Part shown: piece after piece, positions 1 to 5,200 of the stretch
Numbering within the stretch: position 1 is the stretch's first letter
Layout of the letters: every line of letters begins with the position of its first letter
Assembly: GCA_016789625.1 (NCBI GenBank)
Contig: JAEUQS010000298.1
Location: 1-5,200, forward strand
Source of the DNA: Acidobacteriota bacterium
GTDB lineage: Bacteria; Acidobacteriota; Thermoanaerobaculia; UBA5066
DNA length: 5,200 bases
Direction: 5' to 3'
Position numbers and translations under genes: made by a program
Notes under the pieces: model-generated
Database searches by the model: none
What the model saw: only the letters and a program-made list of their open reading frames with translations
What the model was told of the DNA's origin: nothing

Positions 1-443
1 GGGGCGAGCTGGCCTCACTAGTGGGTGAGGCCGTTCCTGCTGGTTGGCGCCCTCCACGCTTGAGGTTCCTCTATCCCGATCGCAGGAAAGGCGACTTCCC
101 TTCGCTTGCGAGCCACATTCCTATCATCAGTTCGCGAGCGCTTGGTGTCTTGGGCGATCTCCTGGAGCCATCTGGTCAGCTATTTCCATTGCACGACGTG
201 GAAGGTGAGTTCTTTTTGATGAACGTCACGCGAGTCGTTGACGTACTGGATGAGAGAACCAGCGAAATCGATAGGTTTCGTGACGGTCGCATCATGAGCA
301 TAGAGCGGGCGGCGTTCCTTCCGCAGGCTGACGATGAACCAATCTTCAGAATCCCGCAAACTCCAGAAATGGATGTTTTCGTCAATGATCGCTTCCGCAT
401 CCGCGTGCTTGAGGCCGGGTTGGAGGGGCTTCGCTTCTCGTGA
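1..443 (+). CDS. Imm11 (DUF1629)-like immunity protein, 5' partial
   Basis: This is probably an immunity protein of the Imm11/DUF1629 family, which are cytoplasmic partners predicted to neutralise toxins of polymorphic toxin systems. The frame is open to the left edge with no stop. The first start codon in view is a GTG at 21, giving 140 residues, but family members usually run to about 180-200, so the true start is probably upstream. Numbered from that GTG, the family landmarks appear in order: an Asp-Phe followed by PIISSRA (residues 25-40), a leucine-rich helix, 'LFPLHDVEG' (54-62), 'FFLMNVTRVVDVLDERTSE' (64-82), 'IFRIP' (108-112), 'DVFVNDRFR' (118-126) and the closing 'GLEGLRF' (133-139). 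I recognised the family from this pattern, not from a search. The stop is TGA at 441-443. GC is about 53%, well below the rest of the window, which fits a horizontally acquired toxin/immunity locus. No toxin gene is visible; one would be expected to the left. Confidence 0.72.
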   Translation, partial: GELASLVGEAVPAGWRPPRLRFLYPDRRKGDFPSLASHIPIISSRALGVLGDLLEPSGQLFPLHDVEGEFFLMNVTRVVDVLDERTSEIDRFRDGRIMSIERAAFLPQADDEPIFRIPQTPEMDVFVNDRFRIRVLEAGLEGLRFS

Positions 444-683
444 GCCAAGCCTGCAGGCTCATTTATGAAATCGCCTATGGGCTATGGATAGGCATGTGCG
501 GAGCGAAGGACGGGCTGAGTCGAGTGATTGGGCGCCACCATCGCGTTCCATTGCCCGCAGAGGCCTGAGCACCATGCCGGCGTGAGCTAAGCCGGGCGCT
601 CCCAGGAGCCCCCGCCCCTGAGGCGCCCACCAAGAGCCGCGACGGTCGTGCAGATCACCACAAGGTAAGTCGCGACGATTAAG
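444..683. other. Intergenic stretch without a convincing gene
   Basis: I see no supported gene on the plus strand between the Imm11-like stop and the next candidate start. The plus frame used by the small downstream ORF is closed by TAA at 666-668. The stretch contains a 12-bp palindrome at 448-459 and a weak inverted repeat, GCCTAT (473-478) and ATAGGC (488-493), around a 9-nt loop. Neither is followed by a T-run, so I do not call a terminator. On the minus strand part of it (about 597-683) reads as a hydrophobic peptide, discussed under findings. Confidence 0.5.
448..459. repeat. 12-bp perfect palindrome AGCCTGCAGGCT
   Basis: This self-complementary 12-mer begins four bases after the TGA of the Imm11-like gene. 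It has no loop and no following T-tract, so it is not a standard rho-independent terminator. It could be a binding site for a dimeric protein or a chance palindrome in GC-rich DNA; one copy in this window cannot decide. The sequence itself is certain, any function is not. Confidence 0.4.
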
Positions 684-923
684 ATGAACGACACGATGTC
701 GACCTCGAAGAGATCAATCACCGCCGTGAGGAGCCTCGAGCCCGGAGATGGCCAGGAGGGCATGGAGCAGCTCAAGCTCCTGGATGGCGATATCTCGCAT
801 GAGGACTGGCTCACAGAATGGGGCGACGAAAGCGTGCACCGGTACGCGGAGTTCCTCGAGAGCGGGGAGAAAGCGATGACCATCGAGCAGGTTTTCGCTC
901 TTGCCCGGGCTGGCATTCCTTAG
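684..923 (+). CDS. Small hypothetical protein, family not recognised
   Basis: I do not recognise a family. The ORF gives at most 79 residues from ATG at 684; an internal ATG at 762 would give 53. An AGGAGG sits at 753-758, only two bases before 762, which is too close for an ideal ribosome binding site, so the start is unresolved. The second half is acidic and amphipathic ('HEDWLTEWGDESVHRYAEF', then 'SGEKAMTIEQVFALARAG') and ends naturally at TAG. The size, charge and short helix-rich tail would suit a small antitoxin-like or regulatory protein, but no defining motif is seen. Third codon positions are mostly G or C, which supports coding. However, a minus-strand frame here shares the same third positions, so this bias does not fix the strand. 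It stands alone between the Imm11-like gene and the convergent propeller gene 59 bases on. No partner toxin-like ORF is evident. Confidence 0.4.
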   Translation: MNDTMSTSKRSITAVRSLEPGDGQEGMEQLKLLDGDISHEDWLTEWGDESVHRYAEFLESGEKAMTIEQVFALARAGIP

Positions 924-982
924 GGGACCGTAAGGGGCGCACAACACCGGAGGATCAGCTGGGGCGTCCGGCCGCCGACCGA

Positions 983-3568
983 CTACCGGCTCATCCCCAC
1001 GTAGCTGCCGTCGCTCGTGCCCTCGACGTTCGTGGCGCCGTCGTTCACGACCCCGTACACGACGAACGGCTGTGAGCCCGAGACGCGGGTGACCTTCACG
1101 TAGGCGTTCTGGACGCCGGTGCCCGTCAGCACCGAGTTCACCTGCGTCCAGCCGGCCGGCAGGAGCGACGGCATCTCGCGGGTCGCCACGCTCTGTCCCG
1201 TGGCCCCGTCGAAGATCTCGTAGCGCAGCGTGGACGCGGTTGAGCCCGCCGTGTTCAGACCCGCGAGGTTCGACCTCACGGCCGAATCCTGACGGAGACC
1301 GTAGACCCACGCTTCGGTCGCGGCCGTCTCCGTCTCGGCCAGCGCCGGGTAGAAGAGCCCGTAGCGCCCGCCCGCCGTGCTCACCGCCGCGGTGCGCGCG
1401 CCGGCGAAGCCCTCGACGAGCGCGCCGCCGCTCTCCTGGAGCGTGACGCGCAGCGTCCCCGCGTAGCTCTCGCCGCGCGTCCCGATGGCGGCCCCCCGCG
1501 CCCGGAGATAGTCGAGCGCCGAAGGCACGATGAGCTGCTGACCCGGAGCGAGGTTCTCCGTCACGCTCGTCGGAGCGCCCGCCCGCGCGAGCGACTCCAC
1601 GTACGTCAGGGTCGCCGTGACGCGCTTCGTCGACGGATTCGCGAGCACCAGCTCGCTCTCGAACGTCGCGGTCTCCACGAGCACCGGCAGGAGCAGCGTG
1701 CCCGCGGCGCGCCCTTCGGCCACCTGCGCGATGAACGAGCCGTCGCCCGTGGCGTTGTCGTTCACGACGCCGTACGCGAGGAACGGCTCCGTGCCGGACG
1801 CGCGGGAGACGCGGACGCTGCCCTCGAAGAGCGTCGCCTCGGCCAGCACGTCGTTGAGCTGGGTGAACTGCCCTGCCGCGAGCCGCACGTCGGGCAGCGG
1901 CTTCTCGGCTCCGTCGGGCCCGACCGCGACGACGCGGAGCGTGATCTCGCCCGAGGTCCCGGCGTTCACGAGCGCGAGGTTGCTGCGATCGGCCCCGGTT
2001 CCGCGGAGACCGAAGATGCGCACCGCGCCCGTCGTGGGGAGCGTCTCGACGCGGGGCGCCTCGTACGAGAGGCCCGCCCGGCCCGCTCCGGAGGCCGTCG
2101 TCGTGCGCGCGGCGGCATACGCGGCATCGGCCGAGGAGAGACCGTCGAAGACGAGCCGCAGCGTCCCGCCCTGCGAGCCCGAGGTGGGGATCTGGAGCCC
2201 CTTGCCCCGCAGCCACGCGAGCGCGTCCGTGAAGACGAGCTGCCGGCCGGCCGGGAGCGTCTCGGAAACCGTTCCGCCGCCCGACGCGCCCAGCGCCGTC
2301 GACGGCACGTAGGTGGCCGTGACGTTCGCGAGCGTCGTCCCGCGGTTCGCGAGGACGAGCTCCGAGGTGAAGCGCGCGCCGAACCGGCCCGGCGCGTCGA
2401 GCACCACGGGCACGAGCCGCGTCGCCGAAGCGCCCGCGTCGTCGCGCACGCGGTAGAGCGCGTTGCCGCCCGAATCCGCGAGCCAGAGCTCTCCGCTCTC
2501 GTCCTCTCCGAACGTCGTGATCGTGTACGGCGAATCGAGGAGCTCCTGCCCCTCGAACCGGTCCCCGGCCTGCCGGATGCCGAAGATGCGGCCGGAGCAA
2601 TAGTCGGCGAACAGGTAGATCCCGCGCAGCCGCGGATACGAGCGGCCGCGATACACGTAGCCGCCCGTCACGGAGCAGCCCAGGCTGTGGCTGTATTCGA
2701 CGACGGGGTTGACGAGACCTCCCATCTGGCAGTTCGCCGCGTTGTAGCAGTGGAGGCCTTCCGTGATCCGCCAGCCGTAGTTCTCGCCGCCGCGGCTCGA
2801 CGCGGACTGGAAGTTCACTTCCTCGTAGAGGCTCTGGCCCACGTCGGCGATGTAGAGGTCGCCGGTCTCGCGGTCGAAGGAATAGCGCCAGGGATTCCGG
2901 AGGCCGTACGCCCAGATCTCCGGCCGCACGCCCGGAATCGTCACGAACGGGTTCGTGGACGGAACCCCGTACGGCGTGAACGAGCCCTCGACGTCGATGC
3001 GCAGCATCTTGCCGAGCAGCACCGCGCGGTTCTGGGCGTTGTTCTGCGGATCCCCGCCCGAGCCGCCGTCGCCGAGGCCGATGTAGAGGTACCCGTCGGG
3101 CCCGAACGCGAGGTGCCCGCCGTTGTGGTTCGCGAAGGGCTGCGTCACGGAAAGCAGGATCTGCTCGCTCGTGGCATCCGCGACGTCGGGCGTAGCCTGC
3201 GGAACCCGATATCGCGCGACCACGGTGTTGCCGTTCCGGTCGGTGTAGTTCACGTAGAAGCGGCGCGACGCGGCGAAGCCCGGCGGAAACGCGATCCCGA
3301 GGAGCCCGCGCTCGCTGCAGCAGCTCACCTTGGCCGCGATGTCGAGGAACGGGGTCGAAACGAGCGCGCCGTTCCTCACGATGCGAACCTGACCCGTCTG
3401 CTGGAGCACGAACATCCGTCCCGAGGAGTCACCGGCGTTGGCGAGACCGATCGGCTGCGAGATACCGGAAACCGCCCGGTCGAGCACGAGGCGCGGCCAC
3501 GTCTGCGCCTCCGCGGAGAGGCCGGCGCCCAGGACGAGCAGGGCGACCAGCGGCACCGGACCTTTCAC
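983..3568 (-). CDS. Secreted GSDH-type beta-propeller (sorbosone/glucose dehydrogenase-like) with tandem C-terminal repeats
   Basis: This 861-residue protein is probably an exported sugar- or aldose-dehydrogenase-like protein of the GSDH/HHIP-like six-bladed propeller family, whose characterised enzymes use PQQ and calcium. Residues 1-21 form a Sec signal peptide, with likely cleavage after the 'SAEA' at 18-21. The propeller spans about 25-376: 'RGLLGIAF' (87-94), 'NHNGGHLAFGPDGYLYIGLGDGG' split as His148 in NHNGG and GDGG at 166-169, 'GLRNPWRYSFD' (222-232, Arg224), 'ADVGQ' (241-245) and 'GGENYGW' (260-266). His148 and Arg224 match the positions of the catalytic His and PQQ-contacting Arg of soluble glucose dehydrogenase by motif, so the site looks intact. 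Residues 385-860 are two tandem modules absent from the minimal family. The start is GTG at 3568, inside the TGA of the upstream regulator (GTGA), with GAGG at 3576-3579 seven bases upstream. That overlap predicts translational coupling. No C-terminal sorting signal is seen. The true substrate and PQQ use are inferred. Confidence 0.88.
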   Translation of the reverse strand: MKGPVPLVALLVLGAGLSAEAQTWPRLVLDRAVSGISQPIGLANAGDSSGRMFVLQQTGQVRIVRNGALVSTPFLDIAAKVSCCSERGLLGIAFPPGFAASRRFYVNYTDRNGNTVVARYRVPQATPDVADATSEQILLSVTQPFANHNGGHLAFGPDGYLYIGLGDGGSGGDPQNNAQNRAVLLGKMLRIDVEGSFTPYGVPSTNPFVTIPGVRPEIWAYGLRNPWRYSFDRETGDLYIADVGQSLYEEVNFQSASSRGGENYGWRITEGLHCYNAANCQMGGLVNPVVEYSHSLGCSVTGGYVYRGRSYPRLRGIYLFADYCSGRIFGIRQAGDRFEGQELLDSPYTITTFGEDESGELWLADSGGNALYRVRDDAGASATRLVPVVLDAPGRFGARFTSELVLANRGTTLANVTATYVPSTALGASGGGTVSETLPAGRQLVFTDALAWLRGKGLQIPTSGSQGGTLRLVFDGLSSADAAYAAARTTTASGAGRAGLSYEAPRVETLPTTGAVRIFGLRGTGADRSNLALVNAGTSGEITLRVVAVGPDGAEKPLPDVRLAAGQFTQLNDVLAEATLFEGSVRVSRASGTEPFLAYGVVNDNATGDGSFIAQVAEGRAAGTLLLPVLVETATFESELVLANPSTKRVTATLTYVESLARAGAPTSVTENLAPGQQLIVPSALDYLRARGAAIGTRGESYAGTLRVTLQESGGALVEGFAGARTAAVSTAGGRYGLFYPALAETETAATEAWVYGLRQDSAVRSNLAGLNTAGSTASTLRYEIFDGATGQSVATREMPSLLPAGWTQVNSVLTGTGVQNAYVKVTRVSGSQPFVVYGVVNDGATNVEGTSDGSYVGMSR
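989..1690 (-). repeat. Tandem protein module, copy 2 (residues 627-860)
   Basis: This is the second module, ending the protein. It carries the equivalents 'LPVLVETATF', 'ESELVLANPS', 'NLAPGQQLIVPSALDYLRARG', 'AGTLRVTL', 'VYGLRQDSAVRSNLAGLN', 'WTQVNSVL' and 'FVVYGVVNDGAT'. Similarity is visible even in DNA: 1032-1070 and 1750-1786 share most bases across the YGVVND coding stretch. This fits internal duplication of the module. Confidence 0.75.
1730..2416 (-). repeat. Tandem protein module, copy 1 (residues 385-613)
   Basis: This is the first of two homologous modules of about 230 residues after the propeller. It runs from 'LVPVVLDAPGRF' through 'FTSELVLANRG', 'TLPAGRQLV', 'GGTLRLVF', 'IFGLRGTGADRSNLALVN' and 'FTQLNDVL' to 'FLAYGVVNDNATGDGSF'. 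The order matches copy 2 motif for motif. Within the module, 'SELVLANRG' and 'SNLALVNAG' start two similar halves, each followed by beta-rich sequence, which suggests a pair of immunoglobulin-like or beta-sandwich subdomains. Such modules are probably extracellular adhesive or spacer domains, which is an inference. Confidence 0.75.
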
Positions 3569-3972
3569 GGACGGGCCTCGTGCGGCTCCACCCGTTCCGG
3601 GCTGCGCACCTCGGCCAAAACGCGCCGCACGTCGTCGGCGAGCGTCACGGGGTCGAACGGCTTCGTGAGGATCCCGGCCACGCCCATCGTGCGGAACCGC
3701 TCGATCTCGGCCGAGAGCGCCTTGGCCGTCAGGAAGATCACCGGAATGTGGCGCGTCTCGGGGTCGGAATTGAGGGCCTGGAGCGTCATCTCGCCGTCCA
3801 TCACCGGCATCATCATGTCGAGGAGGATGACGTCGGGCTTTCCGCTCTTCGCGAGCGCGAGTCCGGCGGCCCCGCTCGACGCGTCGAGCACCTCCATGCC
3901 GCCGATGCGGGAGAGGCCGAGGCCCGCGATCTTCCGGATGTCGTCTTCGTCGTCGATGAGAAGAACTTTCAT
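3565..3972 (-). CDS. Single-domain response regulator (CheY-like receiver)
   Basis: This 135-residue cytoplasmic receiver protein is expected to accept a phosphoryl group from a histidine kinase and signal by protein contact, because no DNA-binding or enzymatic output domain follows. The receiver landmarks are all present: acidic pocket Asp7-Asp8 in 'LLIDDEDD', phospho-acceptor Asp52 in 'VILLDMMMPVMDG', Thr82 in 'IFLTAKA' and Lys104 in 'LTKPFDP'. The position of CheY Tyr106 holds Ile101, so the aromatic switch is absent. The domain ends near 121 and a short charged tail, 'RSPERVEPHEARP', follows. ATG at 3972 is preferred because the receiver fold begins directly there. The frame stays open upstream to 4188, but that part overlaps the divergent decarboxylase and has an arginine-rich, shadow-like composition. 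A GTG two codons upstream (3978) is possible. The TGA overlaps the GTG of the secreted propeller gene by four bases. No cognate kinase is in the window. Confidence 0.92.
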   Translation of the reverse strand: MKVLLIDDEDDIRKIAGLGLSRIGGMEVLDASSGAAGLALAKSGKPDVILLDMMMPVMDGEMTLQALNSDPETRHIPVIFLTAKALSAEIERFRTMGVAGILTKPFDPVTLADDVRRVLAEVRSPERVEPHEARP

Positions 3973-4016
3973 GGCCACGTGCCAGTTTGCATCACATCTG
4001 CTCCAGAATCTGCGCC
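3973..4016. promoter_or_regulatory. Short divergent intergenic region
   Basis: Only 44 bases separate the ATG of the response regulator (-) from the ATG of the decarboxylase (+), so promoter elements for at least one gene probably extend into the opposing coding region. The gap holds a CACGTG palindrome (3976-3981) and a TTGCAT (3987-3992), but no well-spaced -35/-10 pair. Neither start has a strong AGGAGG-type site. That promoters lie here is inferred from the divergent layout. Confidence 0.35.
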
Positions 4017-5200
4017 ATGAAGCCTGCCGTTGCCGTGCTCGCCGCGAGCCTCGCGCTCCTTTCGACCAGCGCCCCGGGTGAGAAAGCCCCCACTCTCCAC
4101 GACGGGCTCGAGAAGGCCCGGGCCGACCAGGCCCACGACCCGGCCGCGGTCGCCGCGTTCGAGAAGCTCGCGAAGACCTACGGCACACCCCTTTACGTGT
4201 ACGACCAGGAGACGATCGAGAAGCAGTTCGACGCGCTGAAGAGCGCGTTCGCGCCGCGCTTCCCGAAGCACAAGATCTTCTACGCCGTGAAGGCGAACAC
4301 GAACCTCTCGATCCTCGAGATCCTGAGGAAGAAGGGCGCGGGCGCCGAGGTCGTCTCCGAGGGCGAGATCGTCACGGCCCGGAGGCTCGGCATCCCGGGC
4401 ACCGAGATCATGTTCACGAGCTCCTCGAAGAGCCCGGCGGAGATCCAGCTCGCGCTGAAGAACGGCGCCGTGCTGAACGTCGACAGCCGCGACGAGCTGG
4501 AGCAGATCGAGGCGGCCGCGGCGAAGGCGAAGCTCAACGCGCGCATCTCCTTCCGCATCAACCCCGGCGTCGACCCGCACACGATCCACCAGATCAACAC
4601 CGGCGTCTCCGATTCGAAGTTCGGGATCCACCTCGAGGACGGCCTCGCGCTCGCGGCCTTCGCGCGCGCCAAGGAGCTCCCCCACGTGAAGATCGTGGGC
4701 GTCCACTGCCACATCGGCTCGCAGATCACCGAGACCGAGGGCTACGAGGAGACCGCGAAGAAGATGCTGGCGTTCGTCCTCGAGCTGAAGACGAAGCTCG
4801 GCCTCCAGCTCGACTTCATCGACCTCGGAGGCGGCCTCGGCATCCCCTACAAGGACGGCCAGACGGTCATGTCGCCCGAGGATCTCGCCAAGGCGCTGCA
4901 GCCCATCTGGGCGGCCGGAGTCCAGACCCTGGGCTACGAGCCCACGCTGTGGCTGGAGCCGGGCCGGTTCTTCGTGGCGCAGTCGGGCTTCCTCCTCGCG
5001 CGGGTCAACACCGTGAAGAAGACGCCGCTCAAGACGTTCGTCAACGTCGACGCCGGCTTCAACACGCTCATGCGCCCGGCGATGTATCAGGCGTATCACC
5101 GCGTGCGCGTCGTGGGGAAGACGGGCGCGACCACGAAGCTCGACATCGCCGGCGACGTCTGCGAGACCGGCGACATCCTCGCGGCCGATCGCGACCTGCC
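4017..5200 (+). CDS. lysA: Diaminopimelate decarboxylase with hydrophobic N-terminal leader, 3' partial
   Basis: This is a fold-type III PLP decarboxylase, best matched to diaminopimelate decarboxylase, which converts meso-diaminopimelate to L-lysine and CO2 in the last step of lysine synthesis. The 394 complete codons include 'GTPLYVYD' (56-63), PLP lysine Lys92 in 'FYAVKANTN', 'SDSKFGIH' (198-205), 'HCHIGSQI' (230-237), the phosphate loop 'GGGLG' (271-275), 'EPGR' (314-317), 'DAGFNTLMRPAMY' (345-357) and catalytic Cys382 in 'CETGD'. Family members are about 415-440 residues, so only the last few dozen are lost off the right edge. The oddity is the N-terminus: residues 1-19 read as Met-Lys-Pro, a hydrophobic run and a small-residue end, like a Sec signal, followed by about 35 extra residues before 'GTPLYVY'. 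No ATG, GTG or TTG occurs in frame between codon 7 and codon 61, so a leaderless start is not available. A related decarboxylase of other diamino acids cannot be fully excluded. Confidence 0.9.
   Translation, partial: MKPAVAVLAASLALLSTSAPGEKAPTLHDGLEKARADQAHDPAAVAAFEKLAKTYGTPLYVYDQETIEKQFDALKSAFAPRFPKHKIFYAVKANTNLSILEILRKKGAGAEVVSEGEIVTARRLGIPGTEIMFTSSSKSPAEIQLALKNGAVLNVDSRDELEQIEAAAAKAKLNARISFRINPGVDPHTIHQINTGVSDSKFGIHLEDGLALAAFARAKELPHVKIVGVHCHIGSQITETEGYEETAKKMLAFVLELKTKLGLQLDFIDLGGGLGIPYKDGQTVMSPEDLAKALQPIWAAGVQTLGYEPTLWLEPGRFFVAQSGFLLARVNTVKKTPLKTFVNVDAGFNTLMRPAMYQAYHRVRVVGKTGATTKLDIAGDVCETGDILAADRDL

Noticed and set aside
176..448. Minus-strand open frame of 90 codons
   Set aside because: It lies antisense within the Imm11-like gene and is Ser/Arg-rich, as expected for a shadow.
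473..493. Inverted repeat GCCTAT/ATAGGC
   Set aside because: The stem is six base pairs with a 9-nt loop and no T-run, which is within chance expectation.
924..982. Possible bidirectional terminator between convergent genes
   Set aside because: The only hairpin seen is GGCG (963-966) with CGCC (973-976), four base pairs with no T-tract on either strand. This is too weak to call.
1617..2312. Plus-strand open frame of 231 codons
   Set aside because: It is antisense to the repeat region of the propeller protein, and its Ser/Pro/Ala-rich composition has no motif.
714..2600. Minus-strand open frame of 628 codons
   Set aside because: It overlaps the propeller gene on the same strand in another frame, is extremely Arg/Gly/Ala-rich with no domain, and arises from high GC. 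The gene at 983-3568 has clear family motifs.
2687..4081. Plus-strand open frame of 464 codons
   Set aside because: It runs antisense to both the propeller and the response regulator genes, has a shadow-type composition rich in Arg, Val and Glu, and shows no recognisable motif.
3973..4188. N-terminal extension of the response regulator up to 4188
   Set aside because: The added 72 residues are Arg-rich and of shadow type, overlap the divergent decarboxylase start, and precede a receiver domain that begins cleanly at the ATG at 3972.
3969..5099. Minus-strand open frame of 376 codons
   Set aside because: It is the exact antisense of the decarboxylase, with Arg/Leu/Asp/Glu/Val-dominated repeats typical of a reverse-complement shadow.

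Overview
The window comes from a high-GC bacterium. The right-hand three quarters is strongly GC-rich: hand counts over 4321-4440 give about 70% GC, with G or C in almost every third codon position. A secreted sorbosone/glucose-dehydrogenase-type beta-propeller followed by tandem repeats with 'SELVLAN'-like motifs recalls secreted proteins of Acidobacteriota (Thermoanaerobaculia-like) and similar soil or sediment phyla. An Imm11-type immunity protein recalls myxobacteria. The phylum is inferred, not shown.

Layout, left to right. (1) Positions 1-443 (+) hold the 3' part of a gene resembling Imm11/DUF1629, the immunity proteins of polymorphic toxin systems; its start lies off the left edge. This stretch is clearly less GC-rich, about 53% over 61-300. 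(2) Positions 444-683 show no convincing gene, only a 12-bp perfect palindrome just after the Imm11 stop. (3) Positions 684-923 (+) hold a small unrecognised ORF of at most 79 residues that may be real. (4) Positions 983-3568 (-) encode an 861-residue exported protein: signal peptide, GSDH-type six-bladed propeller, then two tandem modules of about 230 residues. (5) Positions 3565-3972 (-) encode a single-domain CheY-like response regulator, whose stop codon overlaps the GTG start of gene 4 in a GTGA arrangement. (6) A gap of only 44 bp separates this operon from a divergent gene. (7) Positions 4017-5200 (+) encode a diaminopimelate decarboxylase (lysA-type), cut by the right edge. It begins with an unexpected hydrophobic, signal-peptide-like leader.

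How the genes relate. The regulator and the secreted propeller protein form a translationally coupled two-gene operon read leftward. The decarboxylase is read rightward from the same short intergenic region. The left end looks like accessory DNA: an immunity gene, lower GC and an orphan small ORF. I found no CRISPR array, tRNA, rRNA, insertion sequence or convincing intrinsic terminator. The points most worth a second look are the leader on the decarboxylase, the receiver/propeller coupling, and the Imm11 edge, whose partner toxin should lie outside the window. I do not see clear evidence of a wholly new system within these 5.2 kb.
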